From Betaproteobacteria bacterium (lineage in GTDB: Bacteria; Pseudomonadota; Gammaproteobacteria; Burkholderiales; Usitatibacteraceae), in the NCBI GenBank assembly GCA_016709665.1, contig JADJMI010000018.1, forward strand, positions 1 to 64,000: a DNA stretch of 64,000 nucleotides. Reading direction: 5' to 3'. The notes below the pieces were generated by a model. That model did not search any database and was not told the origin of the DNA. It was given only the letters and a program-made list of their open reading frames with translations. A program made the translations under genes and the position numbers. Below, in pieces: positions 49,153 through 60,100 of the stretch. The first letter of the stretch is position 1, and every line of letters starts with the position of its first letter.

Positions 49153-49189
49153 GGTCCCCGCCCCTCCGCCCTCGAGCGGACCGGGGACC
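49153..49189 (+). promoter_or_regulatory. Leader hairpin upstream of the reductase gene
   Basis: GGTCCCCG (49153-49160) pairs perfectly with CGGGGACC (49182-49189) across a 21-base loop. It sits just before the GGGGGA ribosome-binding region at about 49196. It has no run of T, so it is not a terminator. A role in translation or mRNA stability is possible. Confidence 0.4.
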
Positions 49190-49205
49190 GTCTATTGGGG
49201 GAAAC

Positions 49206-50222
49206 ATGCGTTTCTGCATAGTCGGTGCCGGCGCCATCGGTGGCTTCGTCGGCGCGAAGCTCGCCCTGGCCGGCGAGGAAGTCACGTTCATCGCGCGCGG
49301 CAAGAACCTCGCCGCGATCAACGAAAAGGGCATGAGCGTCTTCTACCGCGACGGCCGCGAGGAGCACGCGACCATGGCCAAGGCGGAAGAGGACTACGCG
49401 AAAGCGGGAACCTTCGACGTCGTCATCCTCACGCTGAAGGCGCACCAGGTGGGCGCCGTGGCCGAAAAGCTCGCGCCGCTCTACCACAAGGACACCGTGG
49501 TGATCCCGATGCAGAACGGGATCCCCTTCTGGTACTTCCACGACCACGGCGGCGAGCTCGCCGGGCGCACCGTCGAGACGGTCGATCCGGGCGGGGTGGT
49601 GAAGAACGCCATCCCCAAGGAGCGCATCATCGGCTGCGTGGTCTACCCGGCCACGGAACTGGTGGAGCCCGGCCGCGTCGTGCACATCGAGGGCGACCGC
49701 TTCCCGCTGGGCGAGCTGGACGGCTCGACCACCGAGCGCATCACGAGGATCACGGAGGCCTTCACGAAGGCCGGGCTCAAGAGCCCGATCCTGGAGAACG
49801 TGCGCGCCGAGATGTGGCTCAAGCTCTGGGGCAACCTCACCTTCAACCCGATCTCGGCCCTCACGCACGCCACGCTCCAGGACATCTGCGAGGACCCGTA
49901 CGGCAAGGCCCTCGCCGCGCAGATGATGATGGAGGCGCAGGCGGTGGCCGAGCACCTGGGCATCACCTTCCGCGTGCCGCTCGAGAAGCGCATCGAGGGC
50001 GCCCGCAAGGTGGGCAAGCACAAGACCTCCATGCTGCAGGACGTGGAAGCCGGCCGCCCGGTGGAGATCGACGCGCTGGTGGGCTCGGTCGTCGAGCTGG
50101 GCGATCTCACGAAAATCCCGGTGCCCACGATCCGCGCGGTGTTCCAGGCGGTGAAGCTGCTGGACAAGACGTATACCGACCAGGCCGTCAGTATTCGCGC
50201 GGTACAAACCGACGGAAGCTGA
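49206..50222 (+). CDS. 2-dehydropantoate 2-reductase-family protein
   Basis: The protein has 338 residues. It has the ApbA/PanE Rossmann start MRFCIVGAGAIGGFVGAKLALAG and FDVVILTLKAHQ. The catalytic-domain segment VIPMQNGIPFWYF (NG motif) and the helical C-terminal domain with AEMWLKLWGNLTFNPISALT (lysine and asparagine of the active site) are also present. True PanE reduces ketopantoate with NADPH for pantothenate synthesis. Several paralogues act on other 2-oxo acids, and the slightly long protein and lone gene setting leave that open. The ATG has GGGGGA upstream and a strong promoter about 190 bases away. Confidence 0.9.
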   Translation: MRFCIVGAGAIGGFVGAKLALAGEEVTFIARGKNLAAINEKGMSVFYRDGREEHATMAKAEEDYAKAGTFDVVILTLKAHQVGAVAEKLAPLYHKDTVVIPMQNGIPFWYFHDHGGELAGRTVETVDPGGVVKNAIPKERIIGCVVYPATELVEPGRVVHIEGDRFPLGELDGSTTERITRITEAFTKAGLKSPILENVRAEMWLKLWGNLTFNPISALTHATLQDICEDPYGKALAAQMMMEAQAVAEHLGITFRVPLEKRIEGARKVGKHKTSMLQDVEAGRPVEIDALVGSVVELGDLTKIPVPTIRAVFQAVKLLDKTYTDQAVSIRAVQTDGS

Positions 50223-50271
50223 TCCCCGTCACGACGGGCGTCGTGCCGACGTGCGACGCTGACGGACGGCC

Positions 50272-51514
50272 GTGAACGATCCCCGCACCGTCTTCCTCGC
50301 CTTCCTCACCAGCGTGGCCATCGGGCTGCTGGTGGGGCTCGAGCGCGAGCGCCACCCGGAATCCAAGGCGGGCATCCGCACCTTCGCCCTCATCTCGCTC
50401 GCCGGCGCCCTGTGCGCCATGCTGGGCGAGAAGGCCGGCTCGGCGTGGGTGCTGGTGGCGGGCCTCCTCGCCTGCGCCGGCGGCGTGCTGTCGGCCTACC
50501 GCGCCGACGGCGACGCGAGCTGGGATTCGGGCACCACCACCGTCGTCGCGGCCGTGGTCACCTACGGGCTGGGCGCGGCGACGTGGTACGGCTTCGAGGA
50601 CCTCGCCGTCGCCCTCGCCATCGTCGTCACGGTGCTGCTTCACTTCAAGGCGCAGATCGAGGGGTTCTCGGTGCGCCTCACCGCGAAGGACGTCGCGAGC
50701 CTGCTGCAGTTCGCGGTGCTCTCGCTCGTCATCCTGCCGGTGGTGCCCAACGAGGGCTTCGGCCCCTACGGGGCGTTCAACCCCTACCACCTGTGGCTGA
50801 TGGTCGTGCTCATCTCGGCGGTGAGCCTGGCGGGCTACCTCGCCTTCCGGCTCGCGGGCGGGCGGGCGCCGGCCCTGCTGCTGGGCGCGATGGGCGGCCT
50901 CGTCTCGAGCACGGCGACCACGCTCGTGTACGCGCGGCGCGAAGGGCGGCCCGAGCTGAGAACACGGCGGCGACCGTGATCCTGCTCGCCAACCTCGTGG
51001 TGTTCGTGCGCATCGCGGTGCTCACGGCCGTGGTGGCCCCGGCGCTGCTGCCCGTGCTCGCGCCCGTGCTCGCCGCAGGCCTCGTCGCGACGCTGCCGGT
51101 CGCTTGGGTCACGTGGAAGCGCCACCAGGCCGAGGCGGGCTTCGCGAGCCCGGAACTCACCAACCCGACGGATCTCAAGGTGGCATTGGGCTTCGGCGTC
51201 GCCTACGCGGCGATCCTCGTCGCCGGCGCGTGGCTCAACGACGTGGCGGGCGCGCGCGGCCTGTACGGACTCGCCTTCGCCTCGGGCCTCACGGACGTGG
51301 ACGCGATCTCGCTCTCGGCCATGCGCCTCTTCGGCGACGCCTCGATCCCGGCAGGCACCGCGGCCATGGCGATCGTGGTGGCGATCCTCTCCAACGTGAT
51401 CGTGAAGGCCGGCATCGCGTTCGTGGCGGGCGGGGCGGCGCTCGGGCGGCGGTGCCTGGCGGGCTTCGGGCGATGGCGGCGGCCCTGGTGGTCTCGGCGC
51501 TCGTCGTCGGCTAG
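50272..51514 (+). pseudogene. MgtC/SapB-DUF4010 family membrane protein, two frameshifts
   Basis: The N-terminal frame begins MNDPRTVFLAFLTSVAIGLL. It has the MgtC-type start GLLVGLERERHPESKAGIRTFALISLAGAL, followed by many membrane segments. At about 50955 (RREGRPEL) one base is lost and the next frame resumes with NTAATVILLANLVVFVRIAV. It continues through LTNPTDLKVALGFGVAYAAIL and GLTDVDAISLSAMRLFGD, the DUF4010 signature. A second single-base loss near 51467 moves to a third frame that ends MAAALVVSALVVG at 51514. Around ten membrane segments are expected. Sequence is continuous across both breaks and both can be mended by one G or A, so an intact gene is likely. Confidence 0.78.
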
Positions 51515-51549
51515 CCGGGCCCCATTCGCGCCCCCGGGAGGCGGGCCCG

Positions 51550-51555
51550 TATAAT
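51550..51555 (+). promoter_or_regulatory. TATAAT -10 box before small periplasmic gene
   Basis: A perfect TATAAT stands 43 bases before the ATG at 51598, in otherwise very GC-rich sequence. No matching -35 is seen. Confidence 0.4.
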
Positions 51556-51597
51556 TGACGGTTGCTTCCCGCCCCCCAATCCCACAAGGAAAACCCC

Positions 51598-52185
51598 ATG
51601 AAAAAGCTCCTCGCTGCTGCGGCGATCGCCGCGATCGCCCTCTCCGCCTAAGCCCAGGACAAGAAGGCCGCCGACAAGACCGTCGGCGCCGTCGGCAAGG
51701 CCTCGGCCGTCTACGTCGTCGACGCGATCGACCAGGCCACGCGCAAGGTCGTCCTGAAGGACGCGACCGGCCAGACCCTCACCTTCGTCGCCGGCGACGA
51801 AGTGAAGAACCTCCCGCAAGTGGTGAAGGGCGACAAGGTCACCTTCACGGTCGTCGAGGCCGTGGTGCTCTCCCTGAACAAGTCGACCTCCACCGTGCGC
51901 GAGCGCGTCGAGACCGAGACTTCCTCCGCTGCCCCCGCCGGCTCGAAGCCCGCCGGCACGGTGACCCGCTCGGTGAAGATCGTCGCCTCCGTCGAGGCGA
52001 TCGACGCCAAGGCCGGCAAGGTGACCGTCCGCGGCCCGCAGCGCACCGTCGTCCTCAGCGTGAAGGACGCCGCCGTCCTGAAGACCCTCAAGAAGGGCGA
52101 CATGATCGAGGCGACGTTCGCCGAATCCGTCACCATCAAGGTCGAGAAGGGCATGGCTTCGCCCGCGGCGCCGGCCAAGAAGTAG
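51598..52185 (+). pseudogene. Small periplasmic protein, in-frame stop at the signal peptide cleavage site
   Basis: The ATG at 51598 has AAGGA upstream and opens an ideal signal peptide, MKKLLAAAAIAAIALSA. A TAA stop follows at 51649-51651, exactly where AYAQ or similar would complete the cleavage site. The frame then runs open to 52185 with about 178 residues. These contain two similar beta-type halves (AVYVVDAIDQATRKVVLKDA and VASVEAIDAKAGKVTVRGP) that read like a duplicated OB-type or SH3-like unit. No family name is recognised. A TAC-to-TAA change would explain the stop. The downstream part could be made only from an internal start, without export. Confidence 0.72.
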
Positions 52186-52236
52186 TTTCCGGGCCCTCGC
52201 CGCGAGGCGAGGGTCGCGGTCGCATCGAAGGGCGTG

Positions 52237-52242
52237 TATAAT
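52237..52242 (+). promoter_or_regulatory. TATAAT -10 box of the tRNA-Ala gene
   Basis: A perfect TATAAT ends 14 bases before the tRNA 5' end, the spacing expected for a tRNA promoter. The -35 region is GC-rich and does not match the consensus. Confidence 0.45.
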
Positions 52243-52256
52243 TTCGCCCTTCACGT

Positions 52257-52332
<76 letters not shown>

Positions 52333-52339
52333 CTTTTCG

Positions 52340-52368
52340 AAGGCCAGACATCGCTCTGGCCTTTTTTT
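52340..52368 (+). terminator. Intrinsic terminator after tRNA-Ala
   Basis: Stem AAGGCCAGA (52340-52348) with TCTGGCCTT, loop CATCGC, then a run of T. A textbook Rho-independent terminator. Confidence 0.93.
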
Positions 52369-52638
52369 CGTCCGGAATTCCCCAATGAATCCGGGCTGTT
52401 GGCGAAACGTGCGAAGAGTGGCCACACCCCCGGTGGCCAACATTCCGGCCGTTTTGCCCTCTACCCCCTCTCCGTTATCTGTTTCTGCGAAGAGCGCTCT
52501 TCGCTCCACCCCTGCCATTTCAAGGGGTTAGCAATTTCGATTTGAGCAAGTTCTTGGTCATCAAGGGCGACCCCTTCAAGGGATCGCATAGTGAGCCTGA
52601 CTGCTGCCAAACTTTGAAAGCCCATAGCTCGCGGGTTG
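52369..52638. other. Non-coding entry region of the island
   Basis: This 270-base stretch has no convincing gene. It contains TGGCCAC/GTGGCCA arms near 52412-52434 and a perfect 18-bp palindrome GCGAAGAGCGCTCTTCGC at 52487-52504. Composition drops towards AT from here on. It could hold the integration or excision site of the element, but no second copy of the tRNA 3' end is visible in the window. Confidence 0.5.
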
Positions 52639-52646
52639 AAACTTTT

Positions 52647-53912
52647 GCCTCTCTTGAATTCTGAGTGGGTATTCTGGCGTCATATTCAACATGGTGGCGA
52701 GGATCTGAGATGACGGCGAAGGTGTTTGAGGCGGCGCTGGGGATCGTCGAGCCTTGGTCGGTGAAGTCGGTGGACTTCAAGGAAGCGGCCAAGTTGCTGA
52801 CGATCCAGATCGACTTCACGCCGGGCAGCCGTTTTCCGGTGCCCGGCCACGAGGGCGTGCATCCGGTGCACGACACGGTGACCAAGACGTACCGGCACCT
52901 GAGCTTCTTCCAACACGAGTGTCACCTGCAGGTGCGTACGCCGCGGGTGAAGCTGCCCGACGATTCGGTGCGCCTGATCGAGCCGGGCTTCGCCGGTCGA
53001 CTGTCGGGCTTCACGCTGCTCTTCGAGGCGATGATCCTGATGCTGGCACGGCAGATGCCGTTTGCGGCCGTTGCACGCATCGTGGGGGAGTCGGCCTACC
53101 GGGTCATGGCGGTGGCAGCGTCGAGCTTGCCCCGGGCGGCCGACTTGAGTGGCGGAAGGCGCTGGCCATCGACAGACTCGCGGCCCGTGGCCACGACTAC
53201 ATCACCGGCCGCGATGCGCCGAGCGCCGGGTGCTGTTCGTCACCGAGGGACGCGACGCCGAGACCATCAAGGCGCTGGCCTGCGATCTCGAAGAGCACGG
53301 CTGCGCGCGCGAGGCGATCGAGTCGGTGAGCATCGACATGTCGCCAGCCTTCATCAAGGGCGTGAGCGAGGCATTGCCCAACGCCCAGATCACCTTCGAC
53401 AAGTTCCACGTCGTCGGCCACGCCAACACGCCTGGACAAGACGCGCCGCATCGAGCAGCGGACGACAAGTCCTCAGGGATGCGCTGGACGCTGCTGCCAG
53501 GACCGTGCCGCCCAAACCTGAGGCCGCCGCCGACCTCGACGCTTGATCGCCAGGTCACCACCAGCGCACCGCCGAGCTGGGTCTACAAGGAGCAGTTGCG
53601 CGCGATCCCGAGCGCAAGCAGATCAATGTCGGCGCGCCATGCTCAGCATGGGCACCTGATGCGACCCAAGGTCGAGCCGATGAAAGAGGTCGCCAGGATG
53701 ATCCGCCGTCACATCGAGGGCATCGTCGCCTGGACCCAGACCCGCCAGACCAACGGCTTCCTTGAAGCCATTAACGGCCTCTTCCACCGCCAAGCGCCGC
53801 GCCCGCGGTTTACGCGCCTTCCACCATCAGGACGGTCTTCCGTCGCCGGCAAGCTCGACTTCCGCGCAATCAACCCTCATGCCCCGCAACCCACTTGAAA
53901 TTCAACAGAGCC
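52647..53912 (+). mobile_element. ISL3-family insertion sequence with 8-bp target duplication
   Basis: The element is 1266 bp long. The left end (52647-52670) and the reverse complement of the right end (53889-53912) match at 19 of 24 positions and share TTGAATT and AGTGGGT. The flanking bases AAACTTTT at 52639-52646 are repeated exactly at 53913-53920, an 8-bp target duplication as is usual for ISL3. The transposase inside is frameshifted. The duplication is perfect, so insertion is recent relative to flank decay. The insertion splits the region just upstream of the island's HTH gene. Confidence 0.88.
52710..53898 (+). pseudogene. ISL3-family transposase, multiply frameshifted
   Basis: The ATG at 52710 has GAGGA upstream (MTAKVFEAALGIVEPWSVKS). 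The N-terminal part (PGHEGVHPVHDTVTKTYRHL, FFQHECHLQVRTPRVKLP) is the usual ISL3 N-terminal region. The frame breaks at about 53125 and again near 53440. A second frame carries the catalytic-domain segment VSIDMSPAFIKGVSEALPNAQITFDKFHVVGH, containing the DxxPAF and DKFHV motifs. The third part ends GKLDFRAINPHAPQPT, the typical family C-terminus. Several small deletions lie in between (DDKSSGMRWTLL). Transposition from this copy needs help unless the breaks are sequencing errors. Confidence 0.82.
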
Positions 53913-53960
53913 AAACTTTTGCACTATCCTGATCAGCATTCCCGCTTTCGGGAGGATGTG

Positions 53961-54168
53961 ATGACACCACGCAGTGCGCAGGCCGAGATCCTGACCATCA
54001 GGGAGGTCGCCGGATACCTGAAGGTCACGCAGCGGACGATCTACAGGCTAGCCGCAGCCAAGAAGATCCCTGCATTCAAGGGTTGGCGGGACGTGGCGCT
54101 TCCGGCAGGTAGACATCGACGGCTGGATCGCAGCCCAATCGAAGAACGCGGAGGGGCAAGCAGGTTGA
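53961..54168 (+). pseudogene. Excisionase/MerR-like helix-turn-helix protein, one-base frameshift
   Basis: The ATG at 53961 follows GGGAGGA. The sequence EILTIREVAGYLKVTQRTIYRLAAAKKIPAFK is the classic winged-helix excisionase-type domain. An extra G at about 54079 breaks the expected continuation (GGTWRFRQVDIDGWIAAQSKNAEGQAG), which is fully readable in another frame to the TGA at 54166-54168. The intact protein would have about 68 residues. Such small regulators commonly precede restriction-type operons. Its stop overlaps the TTG start of the helicase gene, so it is probably co-transcribed with the defence genes. Confidence 0.75.
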
Positions 54169-57073
54169 TCTCCGCCTACCACGCCAAGTACTACGCCCAT
54201 GAGCTGACTCGACGTCATGGGGCCGATGGCGTCGACCGCCTCTCTCTCAGTCGCTGTTTGACGCCAGCGTCGATCTGAACCCGCACCAGATCGAAGCGGC
54301 GTTGTTCGCCCTGCGCAATCCGCTGCAGGAAGGCGTACTGCTTGCCGACGAAGTCGGTGTGGGCAAGACCATCGAAGCATCGCTTGTGGTCTGCCAGTAC
54401 TGGGCTGAACGCCGCCGCCGTCTGCTGGTGATTTGTCCTGCGAGCCTGCGCAAGCAGTGGGCGCAGGAGATGCACGACAAGTTCGCGGTGCCGACCACCG
54501 TAGTCGATGCTGTGTCCCTGCGCAAGCAAGCCGCAGGCGACATCCTCGCCACCTTGCAGCGCATGGTCGGCAAGGCGGTCGTAATCATGTCCTACCAGTT
54601 CGCCGTCAAACTGGAAACCGAGCTGCGCGCAGTGCCGTGGGATGTAGTGGTCATAGACGAAGCGCACAAGCTGCGCAATGCGCACCGCCCCAGCAACCGC
54701 ACTGGCCAGGCGCTTAAGCGCGCCTTGGCGGGCCGCAAAAAACTATTGCTAACCGCCACGCCGCTTCAGAACTCGCTTATGGAGCTGTACGGACTGTCCA
54801 CGCTGCTAGACGAGCACCTTTTCGGTGATGAAACCGCGTTCCGCAGGCAGTTCATGAGCAGTGCCACGGGCACAGCCGAGTTGCGGGAGCGTCTCGCATC
54901 CTTTGCCAAGCGCACGCTTCGACGCGAAGTGCTCGAGTACATCAAGTACACCGAACGCAAGACGCTGACCCAGCCCTTCGATCCCACTGACGATGAGCAG
55001 TCACTTTATGAACGCATCTCGACTTTTTTGCAGCGTGAGGATTCGTACGCCCTGCCAAAGCGGCAGCGCCACCTCACCGCGCTGATCCTGCGCAAGCTGC
55101 TGGCCTCCAGCTCTCACGCTGTGTCAGCAACGCTCATCACAATCCGCCAACGGCTGGTACGGCTGCTGGATGGAACAAGCGACGACAACGGCAGCCAACT
55201 AGTCGAGCAGCTCATCGCCGAAGACGACTTGGAGCAGGACTATCTGGAAGAGGAAGCGGCCGAGGATGAAGACGCGCCAACGGACGACGCGCGACCCGCA
55301 GAGGACGACGACAAGCCCAATCCCAACGCCCTCCGTGCCGAAATCGCCGAGCTGACCGCCTTTATTGACGCCGCCCAGGCCCTGCAAACGGACACCAAGG
55401 CGCAGGCGCTACTCACGGCGCTCGCCCTCGGCTTCGGCAAGATGGCCGAGCTGCGCGCCCCTCGCAAGGCCATCATCTTCACGGAGTCCAGGCGTACACA
55501 GGAGTACCTGCATCGCTTTCTCTCTGCCAACGGCTACATGGGCAGATTAGTGCTTTTTAGCGGCACCAACACCCGCGAAGAGTCCACAGCAATCTATCAA
55601 CGCTGGCTTGAGGAGTTCAAGGGCACAGACCAGTCACAGGTTCACCGCAGGTAGATCGCCGCACGGCCTGATCGATCACTTCCGCCAGGACGACGGCACA
55701 GGCGCGGAAATCATGATCGCCACCGAAGCCGCAGCTGAGGGCGTCAACCTGCAGTTCTGTGCGCTCATCATCAACTACGACCTGCCGTGGAACCCGCAAC
55801 GCATTGAACAGCGAATTGGTCGTTGTCACCGTTACGGTCAACGCTACGACGTAGTGGTCATCAACTTCCTCAACACCCGAAACCAGGCCGATCAGCGCGT
55901 GTTGGAACTGCTCACTGAGAAGTTCAACCTGTTCTCCGGCGTATTCGGCGCGTCTGACGAAGTGCTAGGCCGCATCGAAGGCGGGCTGGACTTCGAGAAA
56001 CGCATCCTGCAGATATACGACACCTGCCGTCAGCCGGAGCAGATCGAAGCCGCCTTCAACGCACTGCAAGCGGAACTGGAAGAAGTCATTGCCGACCGCA
56101 TCAAGGACACCCAGACCCAGTTGCTGGAAACTTCGACGAGGATGTCCACGACCGCCTCAAGCTACGTCTGGACGAAGCCGAAGCCAGGCTCGACAAGCTT
56201 GGCCGATGGTTCTGGGGCGTCACCCGCTATGCCCTGAGTGACCGGGCGCGCTTTGACGAGCAGTCCTATGCCTTCTCCCTGATCAGGCCGCCGGAGGCGC
56301 TTACCTCTAAGTGCTGCCGGGCCGCTACCAACTCATTCGTGGCGCGGCACAGCCTGACATACTGGCTCACGCCTACCGCCTCAGCCATCCGCTGGGCGAG
56401 TGGAGCATTGACGCCAGCCTCAACGCCTCTACACCGCTCGCCGCACTGAAGCTGACTACGGCAAGCACGGCACGCGCATCTCCGTCGTTGAGAAGTTGCG
56501 AGGCAATTCCGGCTGGCTCACGCTGGTACGTCTGGAAGTAACCGCCTTCGAGACAACCGAGGCGCTGCTGTTCTCGGGCTGCACCGACGATGGTGAGCTA
56601 CTCGATCAGGAAGCCTGCGAAAAGCTGCTGACGATCCCGGCGGCAGGCAAGCCTGTCGCTGCCCACGATGATGCCCAAGCAGCCTTGAAGCCAACAGCCA
56701 GCGCCGCGTGGAGGCCACCATTGCCGAAGTGCTCGAAGCCAACCAGCGCCTGTTCAATGAAGAACGAGACAAGCTGGAGCGCTGGGCCGACGACAAGCTG
56801 TTGGCGGCCGAGGAAGCCCTCAAGAACACCAAGGCGCTCATCGCCCAGCTGAAACGCGATGCCCGGAAGGCTGCCAGCCTGCAAGAGCAGGACGGCATCC
56901 AGCGCGAGCTGTCGGAACTGGAGCGCAAGCAGCGCCGCCTGCGCCAGGACATCTTTGCCGTCGAGGACGAGATCATCGAAAAGCGCGACGCGCTCATCGC
57001 CTCACTCCAGCAGCGACTGCACGAGAAGACTGACACCCAGACCCTGTTCACCCTGCGCTGGCAGGTGGTGTGA
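54165..57073 (+). pseudogene. SNF2-type DNA helicase of a restriction/defence operon, several single-base frameshifts
   Basis: The likely start is TTG 54165, overlapping the HTH stop, with GGAGG upstream. The motifs form one continuous protein of about 960 residues. They are LFDASVDLNPHQIEAALFAL, DEVGVGKTIEA (Walker A), VVVIDEAHKLRN (Walker B), LLTATPLQNS, IIFTESRRTQEYL, and NYDLPWNPQRIEQRIGRCHRYGQ (motif VI). A long coiled-coil C-terminus follows, ending TLFTLRWQVV. The frame changes near 54245, 55645, 55670, 56128, 56308, 56453 and 56687. Nearly all can be mended by restoring one base at a doublet (for example GG or AAAA). Homology is not lost at any break, so the gene may be whole in life. 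It overlaps the methyltransferase gene (GTGA). Confidence 0.8.
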
Positions 57074-57111
57074 AGCGCACAACCAACAACGAAGAAATCA
57101 AGGCCCGAATC

Positions 57112-60100
57112 ATGACCACGAAACAAAACGTCAAATTCCAGGAGCTCGTCGCCAAGCTGCGCGAGATTTTTCAGATCGACCGTCCGGAACTGGATTTCGG
57201 GATCTACCGCATCCTCAACGCCCGAGCCAGCGAGATCAACGACTACTTGGAGAACCGGCTGGCAGAGAGAGTTCAGGCGGCACTAGCTTTAGGCAGCGCA
57301 GCCACCACCCAGCAACTACAAGCGGAATTGCAGGAGGCCGAGAAAAGCGCACAGGCCCTGGGCGTCAGCCCCGATGGCGTGCCCAAGGTCCAGGAGCTGC
57401 GTGCCCGATTGAAGGATGCCAGCGCAGGCAGCTTCGAGCACGAAAACGCTGTGTTTTCGCACTTGCTGGCCTTCTTCACCCGCTACTACCAGGACGGGGA
57501 CTTCATCAGCCAGCGCCGTTACAAGGGCGACACCTACGCCATCCCCTACGCGGGCGAAGAGGTGATGCTGCACTGGGCCAACAAGGATCAGTACTACACC
57601 AAGAGCGGCGAGAACTTCAGCAACTACAGCTTCAAGCTCGAAGACGGCCGCACGGTCCACTTCCGCCTCGTGGCCGCCGACACCGCCAAGGATAACCGCA
57701 AGGACAACGACAAGGAGCGTCGCTTTGCGCTAATTGAGCGCAAGACCACCACCCGTATCGACGAGCAGGGCGACGAGGTCGAAGATGAACTGTTGCCGAT
57801 CGGGGAAGTGGATGGCGCCAACGGAAAAGAGCTGATCGTCCGCTTTGAGTACAGGCCTGTCGCGAAGGGCACCAAGCAGGAGGCCCTGGTAGCCCAAGCC
57901 GTGGTGACTTTGTTGGCCGATCCTGCCGTCAAGGCCCGCTGGCTCGACTTGGGCATCCGCGCCCCCACCGAGAAGAACCCCCAGCGCACCCTGCTGGAAA
58001 AGCACCTGAGCGACTACACCATCAAGAATACGGCCGATTACTTCATCCACAAGGATCTGGGTGGCTTCCTGCGCCGGGAACTGGACTTCTACATCAAGAA
58101 CGAGGCCATGCACCTGGACGATGTCCAGCACGCGAACGCGTTTGCCGACATCGAGAAGTCGTTGCGCATGATTCAGTGCCTGAGGAGTATCGCGCTGGAA
58201 CTAATCGTATTTCTGGCGCAGCTAGAAGACTTCCAGAAGAGGCTGTGGCTGAAGAAGAAGTTCGTGGTGTCCAGCCACTTCTGCATCACGCTGGATCGAG
58301 TGCCGGAGACGCTTTATCCAGAGATTGTGGCAAATGAAAAGCAGTGGCAGCAGTGGAAGCTACTCGGCATTTGGGATGCTGATGTGCCAGGTTCGGTGGA
58401 AACCTTGAAGGCAGGCCAATTCCGGATGGTCGACACGAGTCTTTATAGCTACGAATTCAGGCGAAGACTACTTAGCGCGTCAGAGAACTTGGACAGCACC
58501 ATTGATGGTGTGCTGATTCATGGAGACAACTTCCAAGGCCTAGGTCTTCTAGAAAAGCGATACGCACGGGATGTTGACTGCGTCTATATCGACCCACCCT
58601 ACAACTCTGACGCCAGTGCCATTTTGTACAAGAACGGCTACAAGTCCTCAAGCTGGGTTTCTTTGATGCAGAGTCGCCTGCAACGAACGCGAGCGCTTCT
58701 AAAAGATGCAGGCGTTCTGGTTGCAGCGATCGACGATGCTCAACAAAGGGAACTAAGCTTTCTTCTTTCGGAGGTCTTCGACAACAACTCGCTCGGGGTA
58801 ATAACAGTACGCTCAAACCCTTCAGGGCGTCCTACTCAGAGCGGGTACGCCGTGTCTCATGAGTACCTACTGTTTGCAGGAAACTCAAGCGAATCGAAGA
58901 TTCAGCGCTTACCACCAACTCCAGCGCAGATGGCTCGGTTTAATGAGGCCGATGAATTAGGGGCGTTCGAGTGGCGGAACCTACGTCGTGAAGGCTCAGA
59001 CTCCGACAGGAATGAACGCCGGTCCATGTACTACCCCATCTATATAACTGGCGAAGCCCTCCGCGTGCCACCGCTTGAGTGGAAAGAAGATACAGAAGAA
59101 TGGATTCCACTTGAGCCCCCCGGCGCAGACGACACCGTAGTGCTTCCCGACAATGAGGATGGAGTACAGAAGCGTTGGCGTTGGGAATGGAGGACCGTCG
59201 AGGCCAAGAAATCTCAGCTCGCGGTGAGAAGGGATCGGTCCGGGAAGAGGTACGTGTACTGCAAGAGACGGCCCAACGAAGACGGCGTGGTGTCTGTGTC
59301 GACATGGGCGGACGCGAAGCATTCCGCCACTGAGCACGGCACTGCACTGCTGAAGAACCTGTTTGGAAGTAATCCCTTCTCCTATCCAAAGTCGATTCAC
59401 GCCGTAGTGGACGCGATCTATGTCGCAGGCGCTGTAGATCCCAAATCACTGACATTCGACTACTTCGCGGGTTCTGGAACAACCGCACATGCAGTCATAA
59501 ACCTGAACAGGAGAGACAAAGGGCAGCGGCGATATGTTTTGGTCGAGCAAGGGGAATACTTTGACCGGGTCCTGAAGCCGCGAATTCAGAAGGCCGTCTA
59601 CTCGGAGCGCTGGGAGCAAGGGAAACCAACGGCTCCTGAGACTGGCCTCTCCCACTGCTTCAAGGTCCTCAAGCTCGAAGGCTATGAGGACACGCTGAAC
59701 AACCTGCAACTGCGCCGCACGGCCGGACAAGACAATCTGTTCGCCAAGCTGCCACAGCAGGCCAAAGACGACTACCTGCTGCATTACATGTTGGATGTGG
59801 AAAGCCGGGGCTCGCTCTTGTCGGTGGAGGACTTCAAGAAGCCCTTCGACTACGCGCTGAACGTCGCTGTCGATTCAGCGGGGGCCTTTGAGCCGCGCAA
59901 CGTCGATCTAGTGGAGACCTTCAACTACCTAATCGGCCTTCGTGTGAAGCACATCGATGCCCAACCCGAGCGCGGCTTTGTCACCGTCACGGGCGTGATG
60001 CCCAGCGGTGAGTCCTGCCTCGTGCTTTGGCGCGACTGCGAGGTGCTGGACTACGAAGGTGTCGCCGGGCTTTGCGACAAGCTAGCCATTAACCCGGCGG

